Assembly: GCA_051872335.1 (NCBI GenBank) | Contig: JBJEDT010000025.1 | Coordinates: 1 to 64,000, forward strand | Direction: 5' to 3' | Source of the DNA: SUG2458 sp051872335 | GTDB taxonomy: Bacteria; Bacillota_I; Bacilli_A; RFN20; CAG-826 | DNA: 64,000 nucleotides | Part shown: positions 1-10,200 of the stretch, in pieces | Layout: every line of letters begins with the position of its first letter | Position numbering within the stretch: position 1 is the first letter of the stretch | Notes under the pieces: generated by a model | What the model was told of the DNA's origin: nothing | The model's database searches: none | Seen by the model: only the letters and a program-made list of their open reading frames with translations | Translations under genes and position numbers: made by a program

Positions 1-127
1 GCCAGGACTCTTTTATTTTCCTAAATTTAGTCTCACATCATTTGAATTAGTACAGAACTAAAAAATATATTTTTTTTAAGTGTTATTAAAATTTTTTTAC
101 ACAGTTAATAATTTGACAAGCATTCAA

Positions 128-155
128 TTGAACTTATTAAGAAATTTAATATAAT
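128..155 (+). promoter_or_regulatory. SigA-type promoter for the CBS-domain gene
   Basis: TTGAAC at 128-133 and TATAAT at 150-155 are separated by 16 bp. A GGGAGGT ribosome site at 169-175 precedes the ATG at 183. This promoter probably also serves the following polymerase/YolD pair, as I see no other between them. Confidence 0.65.
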
Positions 156-182
156 ATTATTAAGAAATGGGAGGTATTTTTT

Positions 183-599
183 ATGTATATTTTGCACTTC
201 TTAACACCAAAAGCTAACACATCATTTTTAGAGTATGATGCAACTATTCGTCAAGCTCTAGAAAAATTTGATTATCATAAATATTCTGTTGTTCCTTTAA
301 TTGATAAAGAAGGAAGATATGTTTCCACATTATCCGAAGGTGACTTATTAAGATTTATTAAAAACGATAATAACTTTGATATTTCTGTTGCTGAAAACAA
401 ATCAATTAAAGAAATTAAACCTTATCGTCCATATAAAGCGATTTCTATTAATTCAGATATCGAAGAAGTTATTAAATTATCATTAAGTCAAAACTTTATT
501 CCAATTATAGATGATCGCGGAACATATATTGGAATTATTAAACGTAAAGATATCATTGAATATATGATGGAAAATATGGATAAAGTAAATAAAGAATAA
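183..599 (+). CDS. CBS-domain pair protein
   Basis: A 138-residue soluble protein made of two CBS motifs (roughly residues 10-60 and 75-132) with no other domain. The repeated pattern 'VVPLIDKEGRYVSTLSEGDL' and 'FIPIIDDRGTYIGIIKRKDI' is the typical second half of each CBS unit. Such stand-alone Bateman modules usually bind adenine nucleotides and sense energy state; the ligand here cannot be read. It lies 30 bp upstream of the DNA polymerase gene and shares its strand, so it is likely co-transcribed. The start is fixed by a strong ribosome site. Family assignment is firm, role unknown. Confidence 0.85.
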   Translation: MYILHFLTPKANTSFLEYDATIRQALEKFDYHKYSVVPLIDKEGRYVSTLSEGDLLRFIKNDNNFDISVAENKSIKEIKPYRPYKAISINSDIEEVIKLSLSQNFIPIIDDRGTYIGIIKRKDIIEYMMENMDKVNKE

Positions 600-629
600 T
601 TAACATTAATTATTTAAGAAGGAGGACCT

Positions 630-1874
630 ATGGAAAGAAGCATTGCAGCTATCGATTTAAAATCTTTTTATGCAACTGTAGAGTGTATAGAAAGAGGCTT
701 AGATCCTTTTTCTACACCATTAGTTGTTTGTGATGAAGAAAGATCACCAAATACTATTGTTTTAGCTGCATCTCCATATGCAAAACAATTAGGTATTCCA
801 TCTAGATGTCGTAAATATGAATTACCACATATAAAGGGTTTAATTTTAGCTGTTCCTCGAATGGAACTTTATGTTAAAAAAAGTGCTGAAGTTATGGACA
901 TTATTTTTGACTTTGTCGGTGAAGATGATGTTCATATATATTCAATTGATGAAGCTTTCATTGACTTAACTCCATATCTAACAATGTATAAGATGACTCC
1001 ACACGAATTAACAAAAAAAATTATGGATACAATATTAGAAAAAACTGGACTTTTTACCACAGCTGGAATCGGACCAAATATTTTAATGGCAAAAGTTGCT
1101 CTTGATATAGAAGGTAAAAAAGCTAAAGATAGTATTGCTGAATGGACAATGGATGACGTACAAACTAAGCTATGGCCAATTACTCCATTAAATAAAATGT
1201 GGGGTATCTCACATAATTTAGAAAGAAGATTAAATGCATTAGGTATTAGAAAAATTGGTGACTTAGCAACATATCCCCTTGAAATTTTAAAAGAAAAATT
1301 TGGTATAATGGGTGAACAATTATATAACCATGCAAATGGTATAGATGAAGCTCAGATTAGGGAAAAATATGTCCCCGAATCTACTTCACTATCATTAGGA
1401 CAAACTCTTTTTAGAGACTATACTTTTGATGAAACCAAATTACTTCTACGAGAAATGGTTGATGATTTATGTTATAGAATGAGATCATATGGTCTAAAAA
1501 CTAATCTTATAGCTTTTTCAGCAGGTTACTCTAAACCTTATGATTACGGATTTGGAAAACAAATATCATTAGATCATCAAACCGATGATAATAATGAAAT
1601 TTATAAAACTCTAATGCATCATTATGAAAAATATCGTACTTCAAATTATTTCCGTAAGTTATATATTTCTTTTGGTAAATTTTCTAAAGAAGAATTTGAA
1701 CAATTAGATTTATTTATGGACCAAGAAGACATAGAAAAGAACAAAAATCTTAACAAAGCACTCGACGAAATAAAACATACATTCGGCAAAGATGCTGTTT
1801 TAAGAGCAACCAGTGAATTAGATACTTCAATGGTTAAAATAAGAAATAAACAAATAGGAGGTCATCGTAAATGA
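630..1874 (+). CDS. Y-family translesion DNA polymerase (YqjW/UvrX-like)
   Basis: A 414-residue lesion-bypass DNA polymerase of the UmuC/DinB superfamily. The N-terminus 'IAAIDLKSFYATVEC' carries the first catalytic Asp and steric-gate region, and 'YSIDEAFIDLT' (about residues 104-114) holds the catalytic Asp-Glu pair. 'TAGIGPNILMAKVALD' is the fingers/thumb boundary and 'MWGISHNLERRLNALGI' the HhH thumb. The C-terminal little-finger domain follows. The 'ERGLDPFSTPLVVCDEERS' insert is typical of Bacillus PolY2 (YqjW) rather than classical DinB, and the overlapping YolD-family gene supports that subgroup, which is often SOS-controlled. I see no clear LexA box. The start has a GGAGG site (622-626). 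The 4-bp overlap with the next gene implies translational coupling. Confidence 0.93.
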   Translation: MERSIAAIDLKSFYATVECIERGLDPFSTPLVVCDEERSPNTIVLAASPYAKQLGIPSRCRKYELPHIKGLILAVPRMELYVKKSAEVMDIIFDFVGEDDVHIYSIDEAFIDLTPYLTMYKMTPHELTKKIMDTILEKTGLFTTAGIGPNILMAKVALDIEGKKAKDSIAEWTMDDVQTKLWPITPLNKMWGISHNLERRLNALGIRKIGDLATYPLEILKEKFGIMGEQLYNHANGIDEAQIREKYVPESTSLSLGQTLFRDYTFDETKLLLREMVDDLCYRMRSYGLKTNLIAFSAGYSKPYDYGFGKQISLDHQTDDNNEIYKTLMHHYEKYRTSNYFRKLYISFGKFSKEEFEQLDLFMDQEDIEKNKNLNKALDEIKHTFGKDAVLRATSELDTSMVKIRNKQIGGHRK

Positions 1875-2179
1875 GTGATCGAGGAATGAAAAAATGGGCT
1901 CCATACAAATCACTAAACGAACAAGAAACTTTTCTTAATCAAATGCGTGAAAAAAGAAGTCGTATAGAAAAACCTATTATTAGTCAAGACTTAGCCGAAC
2001 AAATAAATTACACTTTACAAAATCACAATAATAAAGAATTAGTATTTACTTTTTATAAAAATGGACATCTATATCAAGTTGAACAAAAAATACTGAATAT
2101 TGATTTAACAACTCGAATTATAAAAGGTTCAGAAATCGACTTATCAATTGATGACATAACTAATTTGGAAGAAAAATAA
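1871..2179 (+). CDS. YolD-family protein
   Basis: A 102-residue YolD-like protein. The 'DRGMKKWAPYKSL' start is the family hallmark (RG-x-x-KW-x-P). YolD proteins sit beside Y-family polymerases in Bacillus (YqjX with YqjW, YolD with UvrX) and resemble UmuD functionally as presumed polymerase partners. Here the ATG overlaps the polymerase stop by 4 bp with a GGAGG site inside the polymerase end, so the two are made together. No transmembrane segment. The gene ends in a bidirectional terminator. Confidence 0.85.
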   Translation: MSDRGMKKWAPYKSLNEQETFLNQMREKRSRIEKPIISQDLAEQINYTLQNHNNKELVFTFYKNGHLYQVEQKILNIDLTTRIIKGSEIDLSIDDITNLEEK

Positions 2180-2199
2180 AGCATCAAATGATGCTTTAT
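2176..2199. terminator. Bidirectional intrinsic terminator
   Basis: A perfect 10-bp stem (ATAAAGCATC / GATGCTTTAT) with an AAAT loop lies between the converging yolD-like and esterase genes. T-rich sequence follows on both strands. The esterase stop codon is inside its right arm. Confidence 0.75.
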
Positions 2200-3320
2200 T
2201 TATTTTCATTTATTAAACTTACAAAATAGTTAAAGGCATATCTCCATGAATCTTCATTATGATCAGAATCTTTTTGAAAAAAATATTTAATTTTACTTTC
2301 TTCATATCCATAATGTTTTAATAAAGGAACAAGGTATTCATTACCCATGGCGAGTAAAGATTCTAATTCACCTGTACCACCTTGGAAAATAAATAATTTT
2401 GGTAATACTTCTTTATTTTTCTTTATTTTCAATTTTTTCAATGTACGAATAAAAACTTTAGGTAATATAGTTGCTGTTGCTGAAGAAAAACAAAATATTT
2501 TTTCAACAAGTTCCATATTTTGCAATCCAAAATAGAAGGAAGCTTCTCCACCAGAAGAAGAACCTACAACAGTAATTTTTTCTTCCTTAACAGGATACTT
2601 ACTTTTAATAAATGGAATTAATGTTTCTTTGATAAAGTTAGAAAAATATTCAAAATACATTTCTTTTCCATCTTCATAGCAGTGAGCAAATTCGATTTGT
2701 GCAAGTTCAACAAAATCTTTCAATCTCATATTCAAAGTAAGTTCACAGTCTCTATAAATATCAGCGTTATCAACACCTACAACAATATAATTATCGTTAT
2801 TATTTTTATTAAATGATTCAATTGAAGTTTCTACTTGCCAACTTCCATATATATCATGATTATTAGTATAAACACCAACTTTAGATGTATCAAAAATATT
2901 TTGTCCATCAAAACAAATCATTAGTTTATATTTCTTTTTCTTTGAAAAAGTAGAAGGTGTCCAAACATAAATATTTTTCTTTTTATCTTCTCTATACCAT
3001 AAATTTTTTTCATCTTCTAAAGTAAAAGTTGTAACTTTACCATACGAGTTATTATTGAGTAAGTAATCTATAGTATATAATTTATTATGTTTATTATATC
3101 TAATCTTTAAAGTTTCAATTAATGAGGATAGTACAACTGTTTCTGTTTTAATTTTACCTTTTTCAAAATAAACAGAAATTCCATCTTTGTAATCTAATGA
3201 AACACTATTTCTTTCCTTAGCAAATGTTAATTTCCTAGTCTCAATAATTTCCCCCTCTTTAGATAAAACTACCATATTTAAATTGTTGATTTTTAAATCA
3301 TTAATAATTTGAAACTTCAT
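2196..3320 (-). CDS. Putative esterase, enterochelin-esterase/esterase-D-like alpha/beta hydrolase
   Basis: 374 residues from the preferred ATG at 3320; a longer TTG-started frame would swallow the Shine-Dalgarno GGAGG (3326-3330). The N-terminal ~110 residues look like a beta-sandwich carbohydrate-binding/starch-synthase-like leader. The C-terminal half is a putative-esterase domain: 'KKKYKLMICFDGQNIFD', a nucleophile elbow 'VVGSSSGGEASFYFG' (GSSSGG), and a late His in 'KDSDHNEDSWR'. Such enzymes hydrolyse siderophore, feruloyl or S-formylglutathione esters; the substrate is not readable and there is no signal peptide. An intrinsic terminator of the upstream gene abuts its ribosome site, so its expression probably depends on read-through. 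Confidence 0.75.
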   Translation of the reverse strand: MKFQIINDLKINNLNMVVLSKEGEIIETRKLTFAKERNSVSLDYKDGISVYFEKGKIKTETVVLSSLIETLKIRYNKHNKLYTIDYLLNNNSYGKVTTFTLEDEKNLWYREDKKKNIYVWTPSTFSKKKKYKLMICFDGQNIFDTSKVGVYTNNHDIYGSWQVETSIESFNKNNNDNYIVVGVDNADIYRDCELTLNMRLKDFVELAQIEFAHCYEDGKEMYFEYFSNFIKETLIPFIKSKYPVKEEKITVVGSSSGGEASFYFGLQNMELVEKIFCFSSATATILPKVFIRTLKKLKIKKNKEVLPKLFIFQGGTGELESLLAMGNEYLVPLLKHYGYEESKIKYFFQKDSDHNEDSWRYAFNYFVSLINENK

Positions 3321-3330
3321 AATTACCTCC

Positions 3331-3355
3331 AAAAAAAGCTGGTTAATTACCAGCT
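3331..3355 (-). terminator. Intrinsic terminator abutting the esterase ribosome site
   Basis: Minus-strand stem AGCTGGT / ACCAGCT with a 5-nt loop (3337-3355) followed by six T. The T-tract ends right where the GGAGG of the esterase gene begins (3330-3326). It terminates the EEP-family gene and leaves esterase transcription dependent on read-through or on a promoter I cannot see. Confidence 0.8.
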
Positions 3356-4523
3356 AAATTTTTAATTTAAATGTCATTGTAGCAGGGTCATGATCACTAT
3401 AAGCAAAACCAGCTAAATTTTCAGTTGCTGTTTGAATATTAGCGTGACTTACTACTTCAATATTTGAAGATACTAAGAATCCATCAATTGTTGAGACATA
3501 TGATACTCCTGGTTGCCAAGTAATATCAGCATCTCGACATGTTGGCGTATTTGAAGAAGCGACAACCTTCATTGAATTAATTGGACCATTACCTTCTTCA
3601 TCAAAGAAAAATGATAACCAATCAGGAGTTAATTGTGTGAAATTTTCACTAAATGGTTTATTTTCTTTTGTAAAACTATAATCAGGATTATATGTTAACA
3701 AATCATGATTAAAGTCTCCACCTGCAACAACATAATTGCCTTTAGCAACTTCAGCATTTAAGAATGTATTAAGTTCTTGCATTTGTTGTTCCCTTATGAC
3801 ACCACCTTTATCATAGGCAGACATATGAACATTAACTAAAACAAATTGTTTATCACTACCATTAATAGGTAAGTAAGAAGCATTAAAACATCTATCTAAA
3901 TCAAATAAACGATCAAATTTATTATCAGTAATAGTGAATGATTTTCTAACACTTGATTCAATATTAAATTTTGATAACGTTGCAATTCCAGAGTTAATTA
4001 CACCCAATGGTTTATTAAGAGGATACAATAAATATGCTGAATGAAAATTACAAGCATAAGTTGAAGTATAACTACCCATCGTATCTTTAATAATTTCATA
4101 TTGATTTACATGATAACTTCTCTTTGAATCTGTATCTACTTCTTGGAATAAAGCAAAATCAGGATTAAAAGTTTTAATAGTATTTGCAGCACCATTTGTA
4201 TCTTCTAAGACAGCATCTTTAGAAAAAGCTGATGCTTCTGTACCAACTACTTTTGTTCCATCTTCCATATAACCTTCATCCATAAAGAATGTATATTCTT
4301 GGTTATACGCACCAAAACCAATGTTGTATGTTGAAATTTTATATTCTTCATTTAAATTTACATTAGATGAAACTAATGATTTATTTTCAACTTCAATCTC
4401 TAGGTTATCATCAAGACGATAATATTGTCCAAAGACATAACCAACATAACCACCTACTAATAAGACAGTTACACCAAGTAATGAACCTACACCAATTAAA
4501 ATACCTTTAATAGTTTTTTTCAT
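3354..4523 (-). CDS. Membrane-anchored endonuclease/exonuclease/phosphatase (EEP) family protein
   Basis: 389 residues. One N-terminal transmembrane helix (about residues 5-32) is followed by an extracytoplasmic EEP domain. EEP landmarks are visible: 'ISTYNIGFGAY' (Asn), 'FALFQEVD' (metal Glu), 'LVNVHMSAY' (His), 'VAGGDFNHD' (Asp-x-Asn) and the terminal 'YSDHDPATM' (Asp-His). Members act on DNA, inositol phosphates, sphingomyelin or other phosphodiesters; an external anchored member suggests nutrient phosphate recovery, which is inference. A TATAAT-like box (4546-4551, minus) lies just upstream, inside the end of mntP. The start has a GGAG site about 10 nt upstream. Confidence 0.88.
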   Translation of the reverse strand: MKKTIKGILIGVGSLLGVTVLLVGGYVGYVFGQYYRLDDNLEIEVENKSLVSSNVNLNEEYKISTYNIGFGAYNQEYTFFMDEGYMEDGTKVVGTEASAFSKDAVLEDTNGAANTIKTFNPDFALFQEVDTDSKRSYHVNQYEIIKDTMGSYTSTYACNFHSAYLLYPLNKPLGVINSGIATLSKFNIESSVRKSFTITDNKFDRLFDLDRCFNASYLPINGSDKQFVLVNVHMSAYDKGGVIREQQMQELNTFLNAEVAKGNYVVAGGDFNHDLLTYNPDYSFTKENKPFSENFTQLTPDWLSFFFDEEGNGPINSMKVVASSNTPTCRDADITWQPGVSYVSTIDGFLVSSNIEVVSHANIQTATENLAGFAYSDHDPATMTFKLKI

Positions 4524-4546
4524 ATTTTTTTATCTCCATATTTTTA

Positions 4547-5167
4547 TTATACCAAATGCTCAACAACAATTGAAATACCAATTCCTATGAGCACTAATCC
4601 ACCAATAATAGGAGCAATTTTTTTAACTACATTACCAATAGCTTTTCCAAAAATCGAACCTAAAATTGAACATAGGAATGTAATAACTCCAATAATTAAA
4701 AATGTCCACCAAATATCAGATTTACCACCTTCACTATTTACAGTCGCATATAACGAAATACCAACAGCAAAAGCATCAATGGAAGTGGCTACACTTTGAA
4801 CTAATAATGTTTTAATTGATAAATCTTCATTTTTAACTTCTTCCTCTTCGATATTTCCTTTTTTTGAATCTCTAATTTCTTTAATTGCATCAACAATCAT
4901 TTTTCCACCTAAAAATAAAAGTAATGCAAAAGCAATCCAGTGATCAACACCTTTAACAAAAGTATTTAAACTTTCATTTAAAGAAGATAGTAACATTAAA
5001 GAATATCCAATAAGTGGCATTACAGCTTGGAATACCCCAAAAAAGATAGCACTTAAAACTACCTTTTTCTTTGATAAATTTTTATATACTAAACCATTTG
5101 TTATGCTAACTGCTGTAGCATCAATGGCTAAGGATAATGATAAAACAATAGATTCAATTATTCCCAT
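4547..5167 (-). CDS. mntP: Manganese efflux pump MntP
   Basis: 206 residues, six transmembrane helices arranged as two repeats of three, typical of MntP (YebN/YwlD). Repeat signatures are 'SLSLAIDATAVSITNGL' and 'VQSVATSIDAFAVGISL', each with the conserved Asp used for Mn2+ transport. The start at 5167 is chosen because AGGAG (5173-5177) sits 5 nt upstream; a longer frame would start inside the preceding gene. The ribosome site overlaps the end of the aminopeptidase gene, so the two are translationally coupled. I see no yybP-ykoY Mn riboswitch in front, unlike many mntP genes. A hydrophilic, acidic loop separates the repeats. Confidence 0.92.
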   Translation of the reverse strand: MGIIESIVLSLSLAIDATAVSITNGLVYKNLSKKKVVLSAIFFGVFQAVMPLIGYSLMLLSSLNESLNTFVKGVDHWIAFALLLFLGGKMIVDAIKEIRDSKKGNIEEEEVKNEDLSIKTLLVQSVATSIDAFAVGISLYATVNSEGGKSDIWWTFLIIGVITFLCSILGSIFGKAIGNVVKKIAPIIGGLVLIGIGISIVVEHLV

Positions 5168-5175
5168 AATATCTC

Positions 5176-6402
5176 CTAAAATGCCCAATTTCCATTTTTA
5201 AATATTTGATGTTCTTTTCCTTCTTTATCTACACCAATAATAGATAAATCTGGAGAACCTATCATAAAATCGACATGTGACATAGATGAATTAATACCTT
5301 TAGCTTCTAATTCTTCATTAGTATATTTTTCATAATCTTTAATTAGATTTGAAAAACCTCTTCCTAAAGCTAAGTGACAAGAAGCATTTTCATCAAATAA
5401 TGTATTAAAAAATAAAATTCCAGAATTTGAAATAGGAGAATCAAAAGGAACTAAAGCACATTCACCTAAATATGCTGCTCCTTCATCTAAAGAAATCATT
5501 TGTTTTAACAAATCCTCATTCTTTTCAGCATGGACTTCAACAACTTTACCAGCTTCAAATCGCATTGAGAAATTATCAATGATTTCCCCTCTATATGATA
5601 ATGGTTTTGTAGAATAAACAACTCCATTAGCTACTCCTTTTTTTGGAGAAGTAAAGATCTCTTCAGTAGGCATATTTGGATTATAGAAAATTCCGCTTCC
5701 TAAAGCTTTTTCTCCACCACCACAGAACAAACAATCTTCAATTAAACCAACTGTTAAATCAGTACCATTACTTGATTTATAACGTAGTTCAACTAAACCT
5801 AAAGAATTTAAATAATTGCTACGTTCTTCTAAATCTTTGTTATGATCATCCCATTCTTTAATAGGATCATCAGTTACGCGGGTTGTATATAAAATTGCTT
5901 CCCATAATTTATCATAAGCTTCTTCTTCACTTAAATCAGGGAATACTTTTTTTGCCCAAGCCTTTGAAGGTACAGCAGCGATTGTCCATTGATATTTATT
6001 TTCTAAAGCATCATTATATGGCTTTGTAATTGGATAAGTTGCCATTCTTGCTTTAGTAATTTTTTGTTGGTCAACACCTTTCATACCATCAGGGTCTTGA
6101 GATAAAATATGAATTTGAACAGGAATACGATCAACATAATGTTGTAATTTGGCCTTTTCCCATTCTAAAACAGTTCCTAATACTTCATCAGATTGATAAT
6201 TATAATGAAGTTTTGAAACTTCTTGATATGACCAATTAACAGTTACTCTAGCAGCTTTAGCTTTATAACATTCTTCTACTAATAATTTTGCAAATTCATA
6301 TTGGTCAACTTCAATACTAATTATAACGTCTTGCCCTTCTTGAACATTTCCACCTTTTGTTACAATAAGGTGAGCATATTTTTTTAAAATTTCTTCTTTC
6401 AT
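5176..6402 (-). CDS. M29-family metallo-aminopeptidase (AmpS/PepS-like)
   Basis: 408-residue cytosolic aminopeptidase of family M29, the two-metal thermophilic-aminopeptidase family. Metal-site landmarks appear in order: 'EEIFTSPKKG' (Glu), 'YLGECALVPFDSP' (Glu), 'NASCHLALG' (His) and 'SHVDFMIGSPDLSI' (His-x-Asp). Length matches the family (about 410). It releases N-terminal residues during peptide turnover. It is the first gene of a likely operon with mntP, with end and start closely packed. The pairing with a metal exporter is suggestive, since M29 enzymes need Co, Zn or Mn, but it may be chance. Start supported by an AGGGATG site. Confidence 0.92.
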   Translation of the reverse strand: MKEEILKKYAHLIVTKGGNVQEGQDVIISIEVDQYEFAKLLVEECYKAKAARVTVNWSYQEVSKLHYNYQSDEVLGTVLEWEKAKLQHYVDRIPVQIHILSQDPDGMKGVDQQKITKARMATYPITKPYNDALENKYQWTIAAVPSKAWAKKVFPDLSEEEAYDKLWEAILYTTRVTDDPIKEWDDHNKDLEERSNYLNSLGLVELRYKSSNGTDLTVGLIEDCLFCGGGEKALGSGIFYNPNMPTEEIFTSPKKGVANGVVYSTKPLSYRGEIIDNFSMRFEAGKVVEVHAEKNEDLLKQMISLDEGAAYLGECALVPFDSPISNSGILFFNTLFDENASCHLALGRGFSNLIKDYEKYTNEELEAKGINSSMSHVDFMIGSPDLSIIGVDKEGKEHQIFKNGNWAF

Positions 6403-6514
6403 AAAATCACATCCCTATTTATTTTGTAATATAGATAGTATACACCAATTGTCCAACAAATAAAACTTAATGTTATTTCGTAAGTAATGTATAATAAATA
6501 AAGGAGGGTAAGAA

Positions 6515-7174
6515 ATGAAAACAAAAAGATTTTTGAAGTTATTTTACGGAATTTTAGCACTTGTTGTGGGTGTCTTAGGTTTTATCTTTCCTGCACATTT
6601 AGCTAACTATTTTGCTCTACTTGTTGGAGCCTTCATTATATTACATGGAATTATTGTATGGATCAGTGCTTTTGTTAGTAAAGACTATATTCCATTTTAC
6701 TATCCATTAACATTAATCTTTTCTGGAGTACTAGTAATACTTGGTTGGAGATTTATTATTCAATGGATTATGTTTATAGTAGCAGTTATTTTATTTATGT
6801 TAGCTATAGGAAAGATTAGTACGATATCATTTTATCGCTCCATTAATAAAAAACCAACAACACCAATTATTGAAAGTATTGTATATTTTATTCTATCTGG
6901 AATTATTATTTTTGCAGTATTCCAAGACAAGTATCAAAGTCTAGTTGGTTATCTAATTTCAGGAGTTATTATTTTGTGTGCTATTGATCAATTTGTTAAA
7001 TTCTTTAATAAAAATGGAGTTACAATAGATTTCCAAACTACATTTGGTAAACATCGTGATAATTTTGATTCCACATCAACAAATGACACTACTCCTCTTC
7101 AAGATTCCACAATTGAAGCAGACATTGTAGAAGAAAAAATCATCGAAGATGATAATGAAAATAATAAAAATTAA
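6515..7174 (+). CDS. DUF308 / HdeD-like six-helix membrane protein
   Basis: 219 residues with six predicted transmembrane helices in three hairpins (about residues 8-28, 32-54, 60-80, 82-100, 118-136, 140-160) and a charged, acidic C-terminal tail of about 55 residues. The hairpin repeat with Gly/Pro turns ('GVLGFIFPAHLANYFALLVG') is typical of the HdeD/DUF308 family, which is linked to acid or envelope stress in some bacteria. The acidic tail is not part of the usual family. TATAAT at 6490-6495 and AGGAGG 6502-6507 precede the ATG. It is transcribed away from the aminopeptidase gene. Confidence 0.75.
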   Translation: MKTKRFLKLFYGILALVVGVLGFIFPAHLANYFALLVGAFIILHGIIVWISAFVSKDYIPFYYPLTLIFSGVLVILGWRFIIQWIMFIVAVILFMLAIGKISTISFYRSINKKPTTPIIESIVYFILSGIIIFAVFQDKYQSLVGYLISGVIILCAIDQFVKFFNKNGVTIDFQTTFGKHRDNFDSTSTNDTTPLQDSTIEADIVEEKIIEDDNENNKN

Positions 7175-7200
7175 TTAATACTAAATTTAGAAATAGTAAA

Positions 7201-7230
7201 AAGGCACGTTCACTTTTAAGAACATGCCTT
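7201..7230. terminator. Bidirectional terminator
   Basis: Stem AAGGCAcGTTC / GAACaTGCCTT with one mismatch and an 8-nt loop, between the converging DUF308 gene and the large exported-protein gene, flanked by T-rich sequence. Confidence 0.7.
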
Positions 7231-7238
7231 ATTTAATT

Positions 7239-10200
7239 TTAAGCTCTTGCGTGAGAACTTGTTTCACCTAACTCTTCGTTGAATACAAAAGTTAATGGTG
7301 TGAATGAAGCAATCTTATCTAAAATGGATGTTTGTTCTTGAGTTGTTATCATTGTACCAAAATCAGTTAATTCTAAATCCATAGTAAGTTTAATTACAGA
7401 TACTATCTTCATATCAACATCAATAGTTGATAAATGTCCATTAGAAGAACCAATTTTGACTGTTGTATCTCCAAATTCAGTACCACCAGTTAAAGCGTTA
7501 ATATTAACACCCAATGTCCATAACATATCACCAGTTTCAGCATTCTCCTCGCACAAATATTGTGTAATTAAGCTTTCAAATGCCATTTCACTTACATCAG
7601 ATCCTGAATCACCATAAATTAATTTTTGAATGTTATCAGTAAAGTCAAGGATTGTTTCAATGAAATAGTAATCCATATGAGCACCAAATGTACTGAAATC
7701 CGTAATTACTTGACGAGTATATGTTTCGTCTAATGTATCATATCCAGCAAAAATAAATCCTGCAAGCCATTTAGCCTTATGGAATTGAATATTATTAGTT
7801 CTTTCTATAAAGACTTTTCCATCCTTAATATAAATATCACAATTACCATTTCCAACATCATTTTGACTGAAAGATGAATCACCATTGCATACATACTCAT
7901 CCTTTAATAGTCCATATCCAGCAACACTTAAACTTGGAATATTAGAAATATTAACTTTTGCAATAATTTGATTATTTTCATCTAACCAAATCTTTGCATC
8001 AACATTCATTGTACCATTGAGTAAGGACAATATATCAAATGCAACCGTACCTTCAATATGATAATACTTTTGTTCAATATTATTTAATCCAAATTCAATT
8101 AAGAATTTTAATGTATTGAAATCATAATAAGTAATACCACTATCAATTGTGTATAAATCAGCATCGTGTTCTCCTAAAGCAATTGCAATATCTACAATAT
8201 CACTACCATTAATAAAGTCAGTTACTTCAAGTTTTAATTTGCCTGCTTCAGTATGTCCAATACCAATATTGAAATCAGTATTCATATTTACAAATGAACC
8301 ATCAATACTTACAAATAATGAATTATTAACATCATCAACAGTTAATTCTTTTAATGTATTAATACTTAAATTTTCCATATTGATTAAGCTACCAGAAGAC
8401 ATAGAATTCATTAAATCATTAATTACATTTTGAATATATTCATTTTCTGTTTGACCAGTTTCAGCAAGTTCAAAGAATTCCATTACTGTATTAACTATTT
8501 CTTTAATTGTTCCAATTTCAATATAGAATGATAAAGTATCTGAACTACCTTGAGTTGTGTAACTTAGGTAAACTGTATCATGAACAATTTGCATTGTTAT
8601 TAAATGAGTTTTAGAACTAAATGCTGTAACAACCATTTCTACTTGAGCAAATAATTTTAATCCATAAGTACTTGTTGGATTATCAGGATTATTCATATCA
8701 GTTAAATCAACTTGAGCTTTTCCTTTAACAGTCATTGTAGTTTCTGTTTCTTGTCCGAGTTCATCAATATTAGCAATAGCAACATCAAAGTCTAGAGCAA
8801 ATTGAGTTTCAGTTGTTAATTGCATAATCTCATCAAAGATATTATAAACAACTGTATAATCAGGATATTCTTCAGGATTTACAATTGGCATTTCACTAAA
8901 TTCATTTACTTTTAAAGTTAATGTAATACCATATGTTGTATCATCATTTTCGTTATAGTAAGCTAAACCTTTTAAATAAATACCATTTAAGGAATTATCA
9001 GTAACATCAATAGAAATTAAACCATTTTCACCAGATAATCCTAAAACTGAAGGATTAAATTTAATGTTAATAGCGTTATCTTTCATTTCAATTTGATCTA
9101 AGAAAGCTTGAACTTTTTCATAATTGCCACTTAAAATTTCTTGAACAATTTCATTATTAGCAATATCATTAAATGCTTCAGTAACAGAAGCCATGGAATC
9201 ATTTCCGGCTTTTTCTTTTATTAAATCAAGAATTGTTGTGATAGTAGCATTTGGTAAACGTCCTTTTACTAAACCTTCGTTTAAATCGAAATATGCATCA
9301 CCATTTGTATTATAACGAGCCATTAATGATAAATCATTACCTGCAAAAGATAAATCTCCTTTTGCATATACATCAACATTTTCAATATCGAATATTGTAT
9401 TTAAATCAACCCTTACAAATGGTTCATCATTTTTAGTAACAATAGCATCTAAAGATAAATTAAATTGTTTTTGTTGAGCTAAACCATATGCACTATCGAT
9501 AATGTTAAATAATCTTGAATAATCTGGATATTCTTTTTCACCATTTTCTGGTGAAACTAATACTTTTTCATCACTTTTAATTTCTGCATTAGCAAAAACA
9601 TCAATTGTCATACCACTGATTTCAAGATCTTTAACACCTAATTGTTTTAATGTAACAGTTTTCTCAAAATCTTCACCTTGTACATCAACATAAAAATCAA
9701 TGTTTACCATATCTAATAAATTAAATGTACCTTTTTTATAAGGAGATTCTTCACATGGAGCAAATGTCATACTCATTAAGTCCATCATTAATCCTTGTAA
9801 ATCTAGACCTCCCATATCAAAATCAAGAGAAGGCATTTCAACTCCAAACATTGGTAATAAAGAAGTAATACCATCCATTAAATCATTAGTTGAAATTTTA
9901 CCTCTTAATAAGTAATCGACATCTTTTGATGAATCAATTGCTTCTAAGTAAACAACATTATCAATAAATGAAACATTGAAATCTAAATTCAAACCTACTG
10001 CATTTACATTTAAATGTCCTTCAAATGCAAATACTAAAGATTCAATATCAACTGTTAAATATGAATCAGTTAATGTTAAGTTATATTCATTAGCATTAGC
10101 ATCTGCAATACTTACTGTCAAAGTATCAATATCTGCATATTTGATACCCATTAAATGATTCATGAATAATTCCATTTCTGTTGGTGGAAGTTCAGGTTCT

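Noticed and set aside
5168..5300. Mn2+ (yybP-ykoY) riboswitch before mntP
   Set aside because: mntP starts within the end of the aminopeptidase gene; no room and no motif.
8149..8433. Plus-strand open frames inside the 1048-residue gene (also 9251-9436, 9976-10158, 10162-10410)
   Set aside because: No ribosome sites, no family resemblance, and they mirror the coding frame of the real gene.
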